DNA of 64,000 nt from contig DAHXNZ010000001.1 in the NCBI GenBank assembly GCA_027365105.1, positions 1 through 64,000 of the forward strand. The letters run 5' to 3'. The stretch comes from Thermoplasmata archaeon (GTDB taxonomy: Archaea > Thermoplasmatota > Thermoplasmata > Lutacidiplasmatales > UBA184). Of the stretch, positions 16,270-24,923 are shown one piece after another; the first letter of the stretch is position 1, and each line of letters opens with the position of its first letter. The notes below the pieces were generated by a model, which searched no databases, was not told the origin of the DNA, and saw only the letters and a list, made by a program, of their open reading frames with translations. The translations under genes were made by a program, and so were the position numbers.

Positions 16270-17982
16270 TCAGGTTGACGACATGCCCGGGGCGCCCTTG
16301 AGCGCCCGGATCTTGTAGTACTCGGGGTCGACGATAACCTCGCCGTTGACCCCCATCGTCTCGATGGTCTTGAGGGGGACCCCCGCGGTGCTCTTCGCGC
16401 GTTGCCAGTCCGGGATCGGGATCGAGAACTTCTTCTCGACCTCCGTCCGGTAGATCGGGCCCGAGTTGTACGAACAGAACGGGATGACCCGTCCGTCCGG
16501 GACCGCGTAGTGGATATCGCAGCGCATCAGGCGCTGGATATCGTAGTCGTACGCGTCCTGGAAGTGCATGTTCCCGATGTAGAGCGTCCGCCAGGCGAAC
16601 TTGGCGACGGCCTCCTTGTTCCCCTCGGTAAAGATCGAGGCGATGACCCGGACGCTGTTCTTCTCATTGAGCCCCTCCGGGGCCTTCGTGAAGTCGAAGA
16701 ACTTGGCGACATCGTGGAGCAGCCGGGCGCCCGCGGCCATGGTGCGGACCCGGGCGAACCGGGCGTCGCGGTACTTCTCGATCATCGACTCGACGTTCTC
16801 GAAGAACCCGTCGACATCCATGAACCGGGGCAGCGGCGTGATCTTCTGGCCGTCCTTCGAGATGAAGGCGAAGGTCGCGCACCCGCAGCCCGGGTGGGTG
16901 GTCAGGGTCATCTTCTCCTCGCCATGGATGATGCTGACCAGTTCCGAGATCGGGGCGACCGACGGGACCGGGAAGAAGTCCGACTTCTCGAACGGTCCGT
17001 CCGTGCAGAGAATCCGCACCAGGTCCGACTGGGTGAACCGCATCTGGAAGCGGTCCTTATCGGGAATTCGCGCGGTCAGGGCGACGGGCTGGAAGTTGAC
17101 GCCCCGGACGACATCGATGTTGTCGATGGCGAACTTGACCGTGGGCCAGATCTCCTTCTCGTTGAAGCCGCCGACCAGCGTCGGGACCAGCACGACGCTC
17201 AGGGGTTTGTCGGGCTTGCCCTGAGCCAGCTCGGCCGGCGAGGAGTGAGTCTCGCGCGCGGCCTGGATCGCCTTCTGCTTGACCTTGAGCAGTGGCACGC
17301 CCCGGACCTTCCGGTAGATCTCGTCGTCCAGCCCATCAAACTGGAGGTAGAGGGTGTGGAGCCCCGAATCCCTGGACGCCTGGGCGAATCCGGGTTCATT
17401 GGCCATCCGGATCCCGTTCGTCGCGACCTGGATCTGCTTGAACCCGAGATCGCGGGCCATCGAGACCGCATCCAGGAAGAGCGGGCTCAGGGTCGGCTCG
17501 CCACCCGAGAACTGGACCGCGACCGCGCCCACGGGCTTCTGTTCCCGCAGGGTCTTCAGCATGAAGTGAATCTGCTCGCGGGTGGGTTCGTAGACGTACC
17601 CGGCGGCGTTGGCGTTGGCAAAGCAGACCGGGCACTTGAGGTTGCAGCGGTTGGTGAGGTCGATCAAGGCGAGCCCGGTGTGCGACTTGTGGTGACTGCA
17701 CATCCCGCAGGTGGTCGGGCAGCCCCGGAACTTGTCGTAGTACGGGTTTTCGTAGCCGACCCCGTCGTGAGCGTAGACCTCCATCCGGAGGTACAGGTCC
17801 ACATCGTTGGAGATGATGTCCCAGAAGTACCCGTGCGTCCGGCAGGTCTTCTCCATGATCACGCGGTTGTCCTTCTCGCGGACGACCGCCGGAATCACCT
17901 TGATACACTCCGGGCAGACCGAAGCCGTCTTTCGGGGGAGGCCCCGCGGGGCCTGGAACTCCTGCATTACTCGCGCCGGCAT
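16270..17982 (-). CDS. tes: Radical SAM enzyme, tetraether lipid synthase (Tes)-like
   Basis: 570 residues from the ATG at 17980-17982. The N-terminus has a zinc/rubredoxin-like set of cysteines (CPEC, CRTHG) and GCPTTCGMC before the radical SAM motif CNLKCPVC (Cys 113, 117, 120). SGGEPTLSPLF follows, and further Cys sets are PGCGCATF and CDIH...FCSYN. This arrangement matches the MJ0619-type enzymes shown to join two archaeol lipids tail-to-tail into tetraether (GDGT) membranes. The start was chosen because GAAAGAGAGG provides a ribosome-binding site and a TATA-like box (18047-18054) predicts a ~40-nt leader; an in-frame TTG 16 codons upstream is the alternative. It probably acts at the cytoplasmic membrane face. 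Confidence 0.88.
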   Translation of the reverse strand: MPARVMQEFQAPRGLPRKTASVCPECIKVIPAVVREKDNRVIMEKTCRTHGYFWDIISNDVDLYLRMEVYAHDGVGYENPYYDKFRGCPTTCGMCSHHKSHTGLALIDLTNRCNLKCPVCFANANAAGYVYEPTREQIHFMLKTLREQKPVGAVAVQFSGGEPTLSPLFLDAVSMARDLGFKQIQVATNGIRMANEPGFAQASRDSGLHTLYLQFDGLDDEIYRKVRGVPLLKVKQKAIQAARETHSSPAELAQGKPDKPLSVVLVPTLVGGFNEKEIWPTVKFAIDNIDVVRGVNFQPVALTARIPDKDRFQMRFTQSDLVRILCTDGPFEKSDFFPVPSVAPISELVSIIHGEEKMTLTTHPGCGCATFAFISKDGQKITPLPRFMDVDGFFENVESMIEKYRDARFARVRTMAAGARLLHDVAKFFDFTKAPEGLNEKNSVRVIASIFTEGNKEAVAKFAWRTLYIGNMHFQDAYDYDIQRLMRCDIHYAVPDGRVIPFCSYNSGPIYRTEVEKKFSIPIPDWQRAKSTAGVPLKTIETMGVNGEVIVDPEYYKIRALKGAPGMSST

Positions 17983-18233
17983 TCTCGTTTCCTCTCTTTC
18001 GCCCGCGTCGTGCGACCCGAGCTTGGCCAACGGAGCAACCCTAGCCTACATAATCCATCTGTCGTCAGGGTAGCTACACTTTCCGCCGTCCATGAGGGTG
18101 GTTCTCACGGTTCGTTTCGCTACAACGCCTCCCCGGTCTCGGCGTTGCGGGATGTCGGGGTGCCTCTGACCCGGGGCCGGATCGCTCGGCCCCATATCTT
18201 ATCATGCCCCGGGGGGTGACCGGGCGGTTTGGT

Positions 18234-18758
18234 ATGGCCGCCCGAAAACAGACCCGAAAGTCGCTGCGACGACCGGCCCCCCGATCGGTTCCGAAACCCC
18301 GCCTTGCCGCGAGTTCACGGCGGTTTGTCGGCCGGGATCCCTCTCCGGTCCTGGACCGGTATCCTCCCAAGGCCCTGCCTCCCAGCGTGACCTCCACCGC
18401 CCCCGCCCGGAACCCGCCCGCACCCGGCGCGAAGGCCGCCCCCGGGGCACCCACCCCGCTCCTTTCACTGGAACGGCCCTTCGACATCGACGAGTTCAGC
18501 CGGCTGCTCGGGGAGACGGCGATCCGGGTCACGGTCCCCCGCGAGAACCTGGCCGAACTGCTGCGTCGGGTTTCCGAATTCATGGGATTCGGCATCTACG
18601 TCTACGCCATCTCAGTCCGCCCCGCCGATTCGGACCTCCTCAAAGGATTCCTCGTCGAGCTCCGACGGGTCGATTTCTCCCGGGAGCAGGGCCAGTGGGT
18701 GCCGTTCGTCGAGCAGGGCGCGAGCGACAACCCATTCGGTCCCGGGGCCCCCCACTGA
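18234..18758 (+). CDS. Protein of unknown function
   Basis: 174 residues from the ATG at 18234. The first ~75 residues are basic and Pro/Ala-rich, probably disordered. The last ~100 form a compact domain (FDIDEFSRLLGETAIRVTVP, LLRRVSEFMGFGIYVYAISV, LLKGFLVELRRVDFS). An upstream ATG at 18204 is too close to the TATA-like CCATATCTTA (18191-18200) to be used by a normal promoter. The gene runs divergently from tes. No family is recognised. Confidence 0.55.
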   Translation: MAARKQTRKSLRRPAPRSVPKPRLAASSRRFVGRDPSPVLDRYPPKALPPSVTSTAPARNPPAPGAKAAPGAPTPLLSLERPFDIDEFSRLLGETAIRVTVPRENLAELLRRVSEFMGFGIYVYAISVRPADSDLLKGFLVELRRVDFSREQGQWVPFVEQGASDNPFGPGAPH

Positions 18759-18786
18759 CTCCCCCGGCGGCTCCCGAGGGCGGGAG

Positions 18787-18794
18787 TTCATAAC
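18787..18794 (+). promoter_or_regulatory. TATA-like box
   Basis: TTCATAAC centred about 27 nt before the ATG at 18817; predicts a leaderless transcript for the small coiled-coil gene. Confidence 0.4.
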
Positions 18795-18816
18795 CCGGCG
18801 AGGACATCGCGGGCCG

Positions 18817-19044
18817 ATGCCGCTCTCTCCCCCCTCGCCTCCGGAGCGCTGGCTTGCGGAGGTCCAACAGCTCCGCCAGGAGCTGGCCGAACTCCGGGCC
18901 GAGCAGAAACAGATGGCGCAGTCGATCGGCGAGCTCGTCACGACATTCCGGGCGCTGGCCCTTCAGCTCGGGATTGCGAGCGAACCCTACCGGAGCCGTA
19001 CGTCGGATCGACGGTCCTCCTCGGAACCGCCGGGATTTGCCTGA
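18817..19044 (+). CDS. Small coiled-coil protein
   Basis: 75 residues. Residues ~11-50 are a heptad-like helix (LAEVQQLRQELAELRAEQKQM), followed by a hydrophobic stretch and a polar tail. Such short coiled-coil proteins usually oligomerise or bind partners; the role is unknown. The 3' end overlaps the 3' end of the convergent DUF35 gene by 58 nt. Confidence 0.55.
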   Translation: MPLSPPSPPERWLAEVQQLRQELAELRAEQKQMAQSIGELVTTFRALALQLGIASEPYRSRTSDRRSSSEPPGFA

Positions 19045-20087
19045 GGCTGATCCGAGGCCCGGGGGCTCGGACCCGGCCCCGCCACGGCCTTCAGACCGTA
19101 CCTCCACTGTCCGTCCATCGGGTAGAGGCGACGGAGCACGGTCCCGATCCGATCGCCGATGCGGATCGTTCCCGGGGGAGCGTCGGCCACGGGTAGTGTC
19201 GCGCGAACGCCGGGCGCGAGTTCTACAAGCACGACGTCGTAGCTGCCTCCCGCCTCCACGAGCGCGTCGAATTCGGTCGGCTGCCCCCCGTTTCCGATCG
19301 TCGTGACCGCCTCCACCCGGCCCCCGGTGCGGGGCAGCTCAATCCGCTCCAGGCCGTCGGCGGTCCCGCAGCCGCGGCATCCGCCACGGAGAGGGAAGGT
19401 GATCGTCCCGCACGTCGGACACCGGTCCGCTGCGAACCGCCAACGGCTGGCCACCGATTCCCGGTAGCGGGGCTCCGGAACGTAGGCCCCCTCGCTGACG
19501 GCACGCCGGGCCCGGTCCTCCAGGAGGCGGCCCCCTTCGGGATCGGCGGTCCCCCGGGTCGTCGGGACACGGCCCCATCCGGACAGCTCCGCCCTCAGCC
19601 GGCTTCCCGGGATCTGTCGGAGGGCGTCGACGATCGAGGGGGCGGAGTCGAACGTGGCCTCGGTGCCGCAAACGTGGTCCGCGAGCCGGATCGGCGTTGC
19701 GGATCGATCCTCCAGATCGAGCGCGAAGGCCGCCGCCCCGAAGTTCGGGAGCGGAGCCGGAGGGTCGAGCAGGTGACCCGGACCATCGACTCCGAAGACG
19801 ACCGACGCCCCGGGCGCGGCCGCCTCCTTCAGTGCGGCCCTCCAGCCGTCCGGGCCCGGCGGATGTTCGCAGAGCCCGACCGGCCGGCCGAGGGCCGCGG
19901 AAAGCCCCCAGCGGAACACCTCGGGCAGCCGCCCGACCCCGTGGAGAGTCGGGGCCGACCGGTCCCCCAGTCGCTCCAGCGCCGCCACCGCCAGGGTGAA
20001 CTCGTCCTCGTCCGGTGCCGTGAGCCGGTGCCCTCGAGGGTCGGCCAGCCGCCCCCAGACCCGAACGGCCCGGATCGATTCGGCCAT
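18987..20087 (-). CDS. Thiolase-like/DUF35 fusion protein (Zn ribbon + OB fold)
   Basis: 366 residues. The C-terminal part is a DUF35-type acyl-CoA-binding module: a rubredoxin-like zinc ribbon (CPTCGT and CRGCGT, about residues 218-238) followed by an OB-fold. The N-terminal ~200 residues resemble a degenerate HMG-CoA synthase/thiolase-fold domain (APDEDEFTLAVAALERLG is like the PDED region of archaeal HMG-CoA synthases), but no catalytic Cys is evident. In archaea DUF35 proteins bridge thiolase and HMG-CoA synthase in a complex that channels acetoacetyl-CoA to the mevalonate pathway. The ATG lies 4 bp after the thiolase stop, so the pair is one operon. Confidence 0.7.
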   Translation of the reverse strand: MAESIRAVRVWGRLADPRGHRLTAPDEDEFTLAVAALERLGDRSAPTLHGVGRLPEVFRWGLSAALGRPVGLCEHPPGPDGWRAALKEAAAPGASVVFGVDGPGHLLDPPAPLPNFGAAAFALDLEDRSATPIRLADHVCGTEATFDSAPSIVDALRQIPGSRLRAELSGWGRVPTTRGTADPEGGRLLEDRARRAVSEGAYVPEPRYRESVASRWRFAADRCPTCGTITFPLRGGCRGCGTADGLERIELPRTGGRVEAVTTIGNGGQPTEFDALVEAGGSYDVVLVELAPGVRATLPVADAPPGTIRIGDRIGTVLRRLYPMDGQWRYGLKAVAGPGPSPRASDQPQANPGGSEEDRRSDVRLR

Positions 20088-20091
20088 CGGC

Positions 20092-21261
20092 TCACCCCCT
20101 CGCGAGGAGGGTCACGGTGGCACTGGCGCCGGATCCCCCCACATTGTGGAGCAGGGCTCGTTCGGCGCTGGGGACCTGCCGTTCTCCGGCCTGGGCCCGC
20201 AACTGTACGAACGCCTCGTAGGCCTGGCTCACGCCGGTCGCTCCGATCGGATGCCCTTTCGCCTTGAGCCCCCCGTCGACGTTCACCGGCCAACGCCCGG
20301 TCCGGGCGGTCGACCCTTCGAGCGTGAGCGCTACCGCCCCGCCGGGGTCGGCGAACCCGAGGTCCTCCAGGGCCAGGAGCTCGGCGATCGTGAAGCAGTC
20401 ATGGACCTCGATGAGCGAAATTGACCGACGGTCGAAGGATGCGTGTCGGAACGCGGCGTCGGCCGCCCGACGCGTCGCGGCGAAATGGGTGGGGTCCGGC
20501 CGGTCCTGGACGGCCAAGTAGTCCGATCCGGCCCCGGTCCCGACGATCCCGACGGGAGTGTCGGTGTACCGGCGCGCCTCTTCGGTCGGGGCGATGAGCA
20601 GGGCGGCCGCCCCGTCGCTCACGGGGCAGCAGTCCAGCAGGCCCAAGGGGTCGGCGACCTTGGGAGCGGCGAGGACCGCATCGCGGGTGAGGGGTTTGCG
20701 GAACTGGGCGTTCGGGTTGGCGAGCCCATGGCGGTGGTTCTTCACCGCGACCTCGGCCAGCGCCTCCCGCGCCTCCCGATGGTCGGCGATGTACCGCGAC
20801 GCCAGCAGGCCGTAGACTCCGGCGAAGGTGAGGCCGCTGAGCCGTTCCCACTCGGTATCCCCCGAGACGCCGAGCCAGTAGCGCCGGCGGGCGTTGGGGA
20901 CGTCGGTCATCTTCTCGAGACCCGTGACCAGGGCCAGATGGGATCGGCCCGACTCGACCGCGTCGGCGGCCGCCCGGAGGGCGTAGCCGCCGGACGCGCA
21001 GGCGTTCTCGACCCGGGTCACCGGAACCCCGACCGTGCGGGCTTCCTCGGCCAGGACGGCCGAGGCATTGCCGATCTGCCATCCGCCGAACCCCAGGGTC
21101 GCGAGAACGACGGAGTCGATCGTTCCCTCGGACAGCCCCCGGTCCACGCTCTCCCGGGCCCGCTGGACCGCCGAGCGCAGGAGGGCCCTCGGGCTCTCGG
21201 CCAAGGCCCCGAAGCGGGTGTGCCCGGCCCCGACGATCGCGGCCCTGACGCGGTCGGCCAT
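20092..21261 (-). CDS. Thiolase (acetyl-CoA C-acetyltransferase-like, SCP2 type)
   Basis: 389 residues. The nucleophile Cys is in VENACASGG and the His in GGLKAKGHPIGATG. The C-terminal region ends HNVGGSGASATVTLL, lacking the second Cys of biosynthetic thiolases, which is typical of archaeal SCP2-like thiolases. These work with a DUF35 partner and HMG-CoA synthase at the entry to the mevalonate pathway; the DUF35 fusion gene follows directly. A role in another acyl-CoA pathway is possible because a canonical HMG-CoA synthase is not in the window. It is divergent from ubiX, sharing a 53-bp promoter region. Confidence 0.85.
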   Translation of the reverse strand: MADRVRAAIVGAGHTRFGALAESPRALLRSAVQRARESVDRGLSEGTIDSVVLATLGFGGWQIGNASAVLAEEARTVGVPVTRVENACASGGYALRAAADAVESGRSHLALVTGLEKMTDVPNARRRYWLGVSGDTEWERLSGLTFAGVYGLLASRYIADHREAREALAEVAVKNHRHGLANPNAQFRKPLTRDAVLAAPKVADPLGLLDCCPVSDGAAALLIAPTEEARRYTDTPVGIVGTGAGSDYLAVQDRPDPTHFAATRRAADAAFRHASFDRRSISLIEVHDCFTIAELLALEDLGFADPGGAVALTLEGSTARTGRWPVNVDGGLKAKGHPIGATGVSQAYEAFVQLRAQAGERQVPSAERALLHNVGGSGASATVTLLARG

Positions 21262-21314
21262 CCGACTCCGAACCCTCTTATCGACCCAGTCGCTCCAGAG
21301 CTTAACAGGAAGGT

Positions 21315-21899
21315 ATGGATTCGCCCGTCTCTGACGCCCCGGTCGTCGTCGGCCTCACGGGCGCGAGCGGGAGCGCGGTCGCCGTCCACCTCCTCGAAGC
21401 CCTCGCGGTCGATCGGATACCGGTCGCCCTGATCGCGACCCCGGCGGGACGGGCCGTACTCCGGGAGGAGTGCGGCTGCTCGCTGGACCGGTTCCGGCGC
21501 CCCGGCCTCGTCGAGCATTCGGACTCCGACCTCGCCGCGACGATCGCGAGCGGGTCTCGACCCACCCGGGGCATGGCGGTGGTTCCTTGTTCGGCCAACA
21601 CGGTCGCGAAGATCGCCACCGGCCTCGCCGACACCCTGCTCACCCGGGCCGCCCATGTCCACCTCAAGGAACGGCGGCGGCTGGTGCTGATGCCGAGGGA
21701 GACCCCGCTCTCTCCGATCCTGCTCCGGAACCTGACCCGCCTGGCCGAACTGGGCGTCGCGATCGTCGATCCGGCCCCGGCCTTCTACCTGAAGCCGCGG
21801 AGCGTGGACGACATTACCCGATACCTGGCGGGCAAGGTGCTCGAACAGCTGGGCCTGCCCCAGCGGCTCTACCACGGCTGGAAGGAGGACCGGCCATGA
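21315..21899 (+). CDS. ubiX: UbiX-like flavin prenyltransferase
   Basis: 194 residues, the normal size. The N-terminal GLTGASGS FMN-binding loop, VVPCSANTVAKIATGLADTLLTRAA and the RETPLS loop are diagnostic. UbiX joins FMN with dimethylallyl phosphate to make the prenylated flavin used by UbiD decarboxylases. No ubiD is in the window. The ATG of the next gene overlaps its stop (ATGA), coupling it to two membrane proteins and guaAA. The C-terminal YLKPRSVDDITRYLAGKVLEQLGL matches the family. Confidence 0.9.
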   Translation: MDSPVSDAPVVVGLTGASGSAVAVHLLEALAVDRIPVALIATPAGRAVLREECGCSLDRFRRPGLVEHSDSDLAATIASGSRPTRGMAVVPCSANTVAKIATGLADTLLTRAAHVHLKERRRLVLMPRETPLSPILLRNLTRLAELGVAIVDPAPAFYLKPRSVDDITRYLAGKVLEQLGLPQRLYHGWKEDRP

Positions 21900-22429
21900 A
21901 TCCTCCTCGGGTCGCCTGGGGCCGGTACTTCCCCATGCCGTGGGTCGGCATTGCCGTCCTGCTCCTCGCGCTGATCGTCCTCACCCCGGTCCTCTACTCG
22001 AGCGGCCCGCCGGCGGCCGGAACGATCTTCACCCAGGCCGAACTGGTGGTCGACACCAACGGGACCGTGACCCACCTCTACCTCTGGGGGGTGAGTGACG
22101 TCCGCTACCAGTCCCTCTCGATGGGCATCGCGACCGGTTTTGCGTGGGGCCATCGACCCTCCCGAATCCCGTTCCAGTGGACCAACGGGACGGAGATCCT
22201 GGCCCTGGTGGGATCCAGCGATCAGGGGGTCTTTGCGGTGAACGTCACGGCCGTCTACGTCTCCCAGGGTCAGGCCTGCTACGGCGGCCTCGTGGCCTTC
22301 AACCTGAGCGCGACGGGGCTCGCGACCCAGAGCTTCACCCCGGGACTTTCGACCCCCTCGTTGATCGGCCTGGGCGCCCTGCCGCTGTCGATCGCCCTGC
22401 CCAACCAGGGTTCGGGGTGTTCTTCGTGA
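21896..22429 (+). CDS. Membrane-anchored extracytoplasmic protein, unknown
   Basis: 177 residues. One N-terminal transmembrane helix (WVGIAVLLLALIVLTPVLY) is followed by a ~135-residue extracytoplasmic beta-rich domain with NGT and NVT sequons, and a single pair of Cys (ACYGG, GCSS). The last residues are encoded next to the following gene (GTGA overlap). The start ATG overlaps the ubiX stop. No family is recognised; it may form a pair with the downstream membrane protein. Confidence 0.65.
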   Translation: MNPPRVAWGRYFPMPWVGIAVLLLALIVLTPVLYSSGPPAAGTIFTQAELVVDTNGTVTHLYLWGVSDVRYQSLSMGIATGFAWGHRPSRIPFQWTNGTEILALVGSSDQGVFAVNVTAVYVSQGQACYGGLVAFNLSATGLATQSFTPGLSTPSLIGLGALPLSIALPNQGSGCSS

Positions 22430-22776
22430 AGACCCCGCGGGCCCTCACCGCCATCTGGATCGGAGTCGTCGGGGTCCTCCTCATCATCGAGATCGCCCAG
22501 ATCACCCACTTCTTCACCCTCCCGATCCAGTCGGCGCTCGCCAACCCGCTCGTCTTCATTTCCGCGTTGGTCTTCACCACGGTCCTCGCGCTGGTCGGCG
22601 CGATCTTCATTGGGATCTACATCTCGCACCGCATCCTCTCCGCCGGAGGATTCACTCCCTTCGAAGAGGAGATGCTGAAAATGCGCTCGGAGGTCCGGGA
22701 GTTGGCGCGGACGGTCCGGTCGCTGTCGGATCGCACCGACGACGGGACCGACGCCCGCCGGGAGGAGCGCCCGTGA
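22426..22776 (+). CDS. Two-helix membrane protein with cytoplasmic coiled coil
   Basis: 116 residues from a GTG overlapping the upstream stop. Two hydrophobic helices (ALTAIWIGVVGVLLIIEIA and VFISALVFTTVLALVGAIFIGIYI) are followed by a charged helical tail (EEEMLKMRSEVRELARTVRSL) likely to be coiled coil. Its stop overlaps the GTG of guaAA. It could oligomerise with the preceding extracytoplasmic protein; the function is unknown. Confidence 0.65.
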   Translation: MKTPRALTAIWIGVVGVLLIIEIAQITHFFTLPIQSALANPLVFISALVFTTVLALVGAIFIGIYISHRILSAGGFTPFEEEMLKMRSEVRELARTVRSLSDRTDDGTDARREERP

Positions 22777-23342
22777 AGATCGTCGTCGTCGACAACGGCG
22801 GTCAGTGGACCCACCGCGAATGGCGGGTCCTTCGCGATCTGGGAGCCGACGTCCGGATCCTTCCCAACACCGCCGCCCCGTCCGAGCTCGACGCCGACGG
22901 CTACGTCCTTTCGGGGGGGGCCCTCAGTCTCGGGGGGGCCGAGACCCTCGGACGGGTCGCGGAGTGGATCGATACGACACCGGCGCCGGTCCTCGGCATC
23001 TGCGCCGGCCATCATTTTCTCGCCCGCCATTTCGGCGGCGCGGTCGCTCGGGGGGCTCCCGAGTTCGGTCGGGTCGACCTGACCCTCGACGCCCCGGATC
23101 ACCCGCTCCTGAGAGGGTTCCCGAACCCCTGGCCGGTCTGGGCCAGCCACAACGACCAGGTGATCCGGCCCCCGGCGGGATGGACGGTGCTCGCGCACTC
23201 GGCGAGCTGCGCCGTCGAGGCGATGGCCCACCCCGACCGTCAGCTCTATGGAGTCCAGTTCCATCCCGAGGTCGAGCCGACCGTCCGGGGCACAGAGCTC
23301 TTCGAGAGGTTTCTTGGGCTCTGTGCAGCCCACCGGAAATAA
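22773..23342 (+). CDS. guaAA: GMP synthase glutamine amidotransferase subunit
   Basis: 189 residues, the size of the separate archaeal GuaAA subunit. Class I glutaminase motifs are present: nucleophile Cys in LGICAGHHFLA, and the His-Glu pair in GVQFHPEVEPT. The N-terminal VVVDNGGQWTHREWRVLRDLG is typical of archaeal GMP synthase subunit A. It releases ammonia from glutamine for the synthetase subunit, which is elsewhere. The GTG start overlaps the preceding gene (GTGA), giving a run of tightly coupled genes from ubiX onward. Confidence 0.9.
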   Translation: MKIVVVDNGGQWTHREWRVLRDLGADVRILPNTAAPSELDADGYVLSGGALSLGGAETLGRVAEWIDTTPAPVLGICAGHHFLARHFGGAVARGAPEFGRVDLTLDAPDHPLLRGFPNPWPVWASHNDQVIRPPAGWTVLAHSASCAVEAMAHPDRQLYGVQFHPEVEPTVRGTELFERFLGLCAAHRK

Positions 23343-23369
23343 GAAGACCGACGCCCTAGGAGGTTCCCG

Positions 23370-24923
23370 ATGAAGCTGCACCATGCCTCCGGAGTCCGCG
23401 AGCACGACCTCATCGATCGGGCCGAACGGCTCCGGGAGTCGGTCGACGGCCTCCTCCCCCGGCTGACCGAGGACGCCGACCGGGACCGTTTCGACAAGCT
23501 CCGGGCCGAACTCGAGGCGGTCCGGGAGCACCGGGAGGACCTGAAGCGGCTCGACCGGGACCGCCGCTGGGGCGACCCGATCGCCCGCGCCTACGCGGGT
23601 CTCCTCCACTACTACCTGGAACGGGAGCTGCCGGAGGTCATCTCCTTCGCCGTCCCCGGGGGCGAGGTCCAGTTCGCCCCGCTCAGCAAGGCCCCCCGGG
23701 AGGTCGAGGCCGCGGTCCAGCAGTTTGACGATCCGCGTCGGCTCCTCCTGGGCTACCTGGATTGGGCCCGTCGGGGGTACCGCTTCTTCGCGATCGGCAA
23801 GGAGCTCTGGTCGTCCGGTCGATCGCCGTCGCCCCCGCCGTCGGCGGTACCGGCGAAACTGGCGACCCTGCCCTACCGGCTCCAGGAGGGGCCGGAGGGC
23901 GGGCGATGGGCGTGCCTCCACCTGCACCAGCAGGAGCCCCGTCCCTATCTGGAGGTCCGTTGGGTCGGGGCCGGTGTCGCGTTCCGGGTGTGCCGGAAAT
24001 GCGCGAAGGGGGAGCGACAGCTGCTCGCCAGCCTGACCGAAGGGACCGCCGGCCCCGATCCCACCGAAGAGTTCCCGGTCTCGGCGGCCCTGAACGTCCG
24101 GTGCCGGGGCGGCGATGGCTGCGTCCATGCCGCCCTGCCTCCGATCTCGAAGTCGCTTCGGCGCGCCTACGAGCACGGGCGGATCTCGGACGCCCAGCTC
24201 ATGGACGGCTACCTGGCCGAGATCCGACCCCGGCTCACGGATTCGGACCGGCCCGCCTTCGTGGCCGGCGGCGTCTGCTACGGCTCGGATGCGGGCCAGT
24301 TCCTGGACGCGCTCGCCCCTTCCCCTCTCGAGCGGAAGGCGCTCGAGGGGGTCCTCGCCCACCGACCCGGGCTCTTCGAGATCGACGAGCCGTCCGCGAG
24401 CCGGGCGCTCGAGCGGCTCTGGCCGGAGGCGGCCGACGAGATCGTCGGGACGATCGTCGCGGACCCCGCCGAGGCCCAGCGGTGGATCCGGGACGCCCGG
24501 GCGAATCCGGGCCGGGTCGCCGAACTCCTCAAGCGGGCCCAGCGGAAGAGCGACGAACGGGAGCTTCTCGGGGCGCTGCCCCGGTACGCCGCCTTGACGC
24601 CCGAGGCCCGGTACGTCGATGCGGTGGCCCGCTCGTTCCGGACCCAAGGACCGGGCGGCGCCGAACGGACCGCCCTGGAGCAGCTGCCGAAGGAGGGGCG
24701 GGAGCGGGGCCTCGCGTACGCCTTCCTCCGGGCGCTCGACCGGGCCCGGACCCACGACTGGCGGTTCTCCCCGACCGAGCGGGAGTTCGGAAGCTCCCTG
24801 ACCGACGGGGCGCGGGAGCTCTTGGGCGCCCCACCGGAGCGCTACCATGATGCCCTCGACCGGTTTCTGCGCAGCGCCGGCGTCGCCGATTGGGGATCCC
24901 GGCAGCCCGGCGGCGCCCGTTAG
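23370..24923 (+). CDS. Large conserved-looking protein of unknown function
   Basis: 517 residues from the ATG at 23370, preceded by the ribosome-binding-like AGGAGG. It is highly charged and mostly helical. It has a candidate metal-binding CRKC pair near residue 212 (FRVCRKCAKGE), a Cys-rich stretch VRCRGGDGCVH, and acidic helical repeats toward the C-terminus. No membrane segments are seen. It follows guaAA by 27 bp on the same strand. The stop (TAG) shares the TTAG tetranucleotide with the stop of the convergent dphB. I do not recognise the family. Confidence 0.65.
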   Translation: MKLHHASGVREHDLIDRAERLRESVDGLLPRLTEDADRDRFDKLRAELEAVREHREDLKRLDRDRRWGDPIARAYAGLLHYYLERELPEVISFAVPGGEVQFAPLSKAPREVEAAVQQFDDPRRLLLGYLDWARRGYRFFAIGKELWSSGRSPSPPPSAVPAKLATLPYRLQEGPEGGRWACLHLHQQEPRPYLEVRWVGAGVAFRVCRKCAKGERQLLASLTEGTAGPDPTEEFPVSAALNVRCRGGDGCVHAALPPISKSLRRAYEHGRISDAQLMDGYLAEIRPRLTDSDRPAFVAGGVCYGSDAGQFLDALAPSPLERKALEGVLAHRPGLFEIDEPSASRALERLWPEAADEIVGTIVADPAEAQRWIRDARANPGRVAELLKRAQRKSDERELLGALPRYAALTPEARYVDAVARSFRTQGPGGAERTALEQLPKEGRERGLAYAFLRALDRARTHDWRFSPTEREFGSSLTDGARELLGAPPERYHDALDRFLRSAGVADWGSRQPGGAR

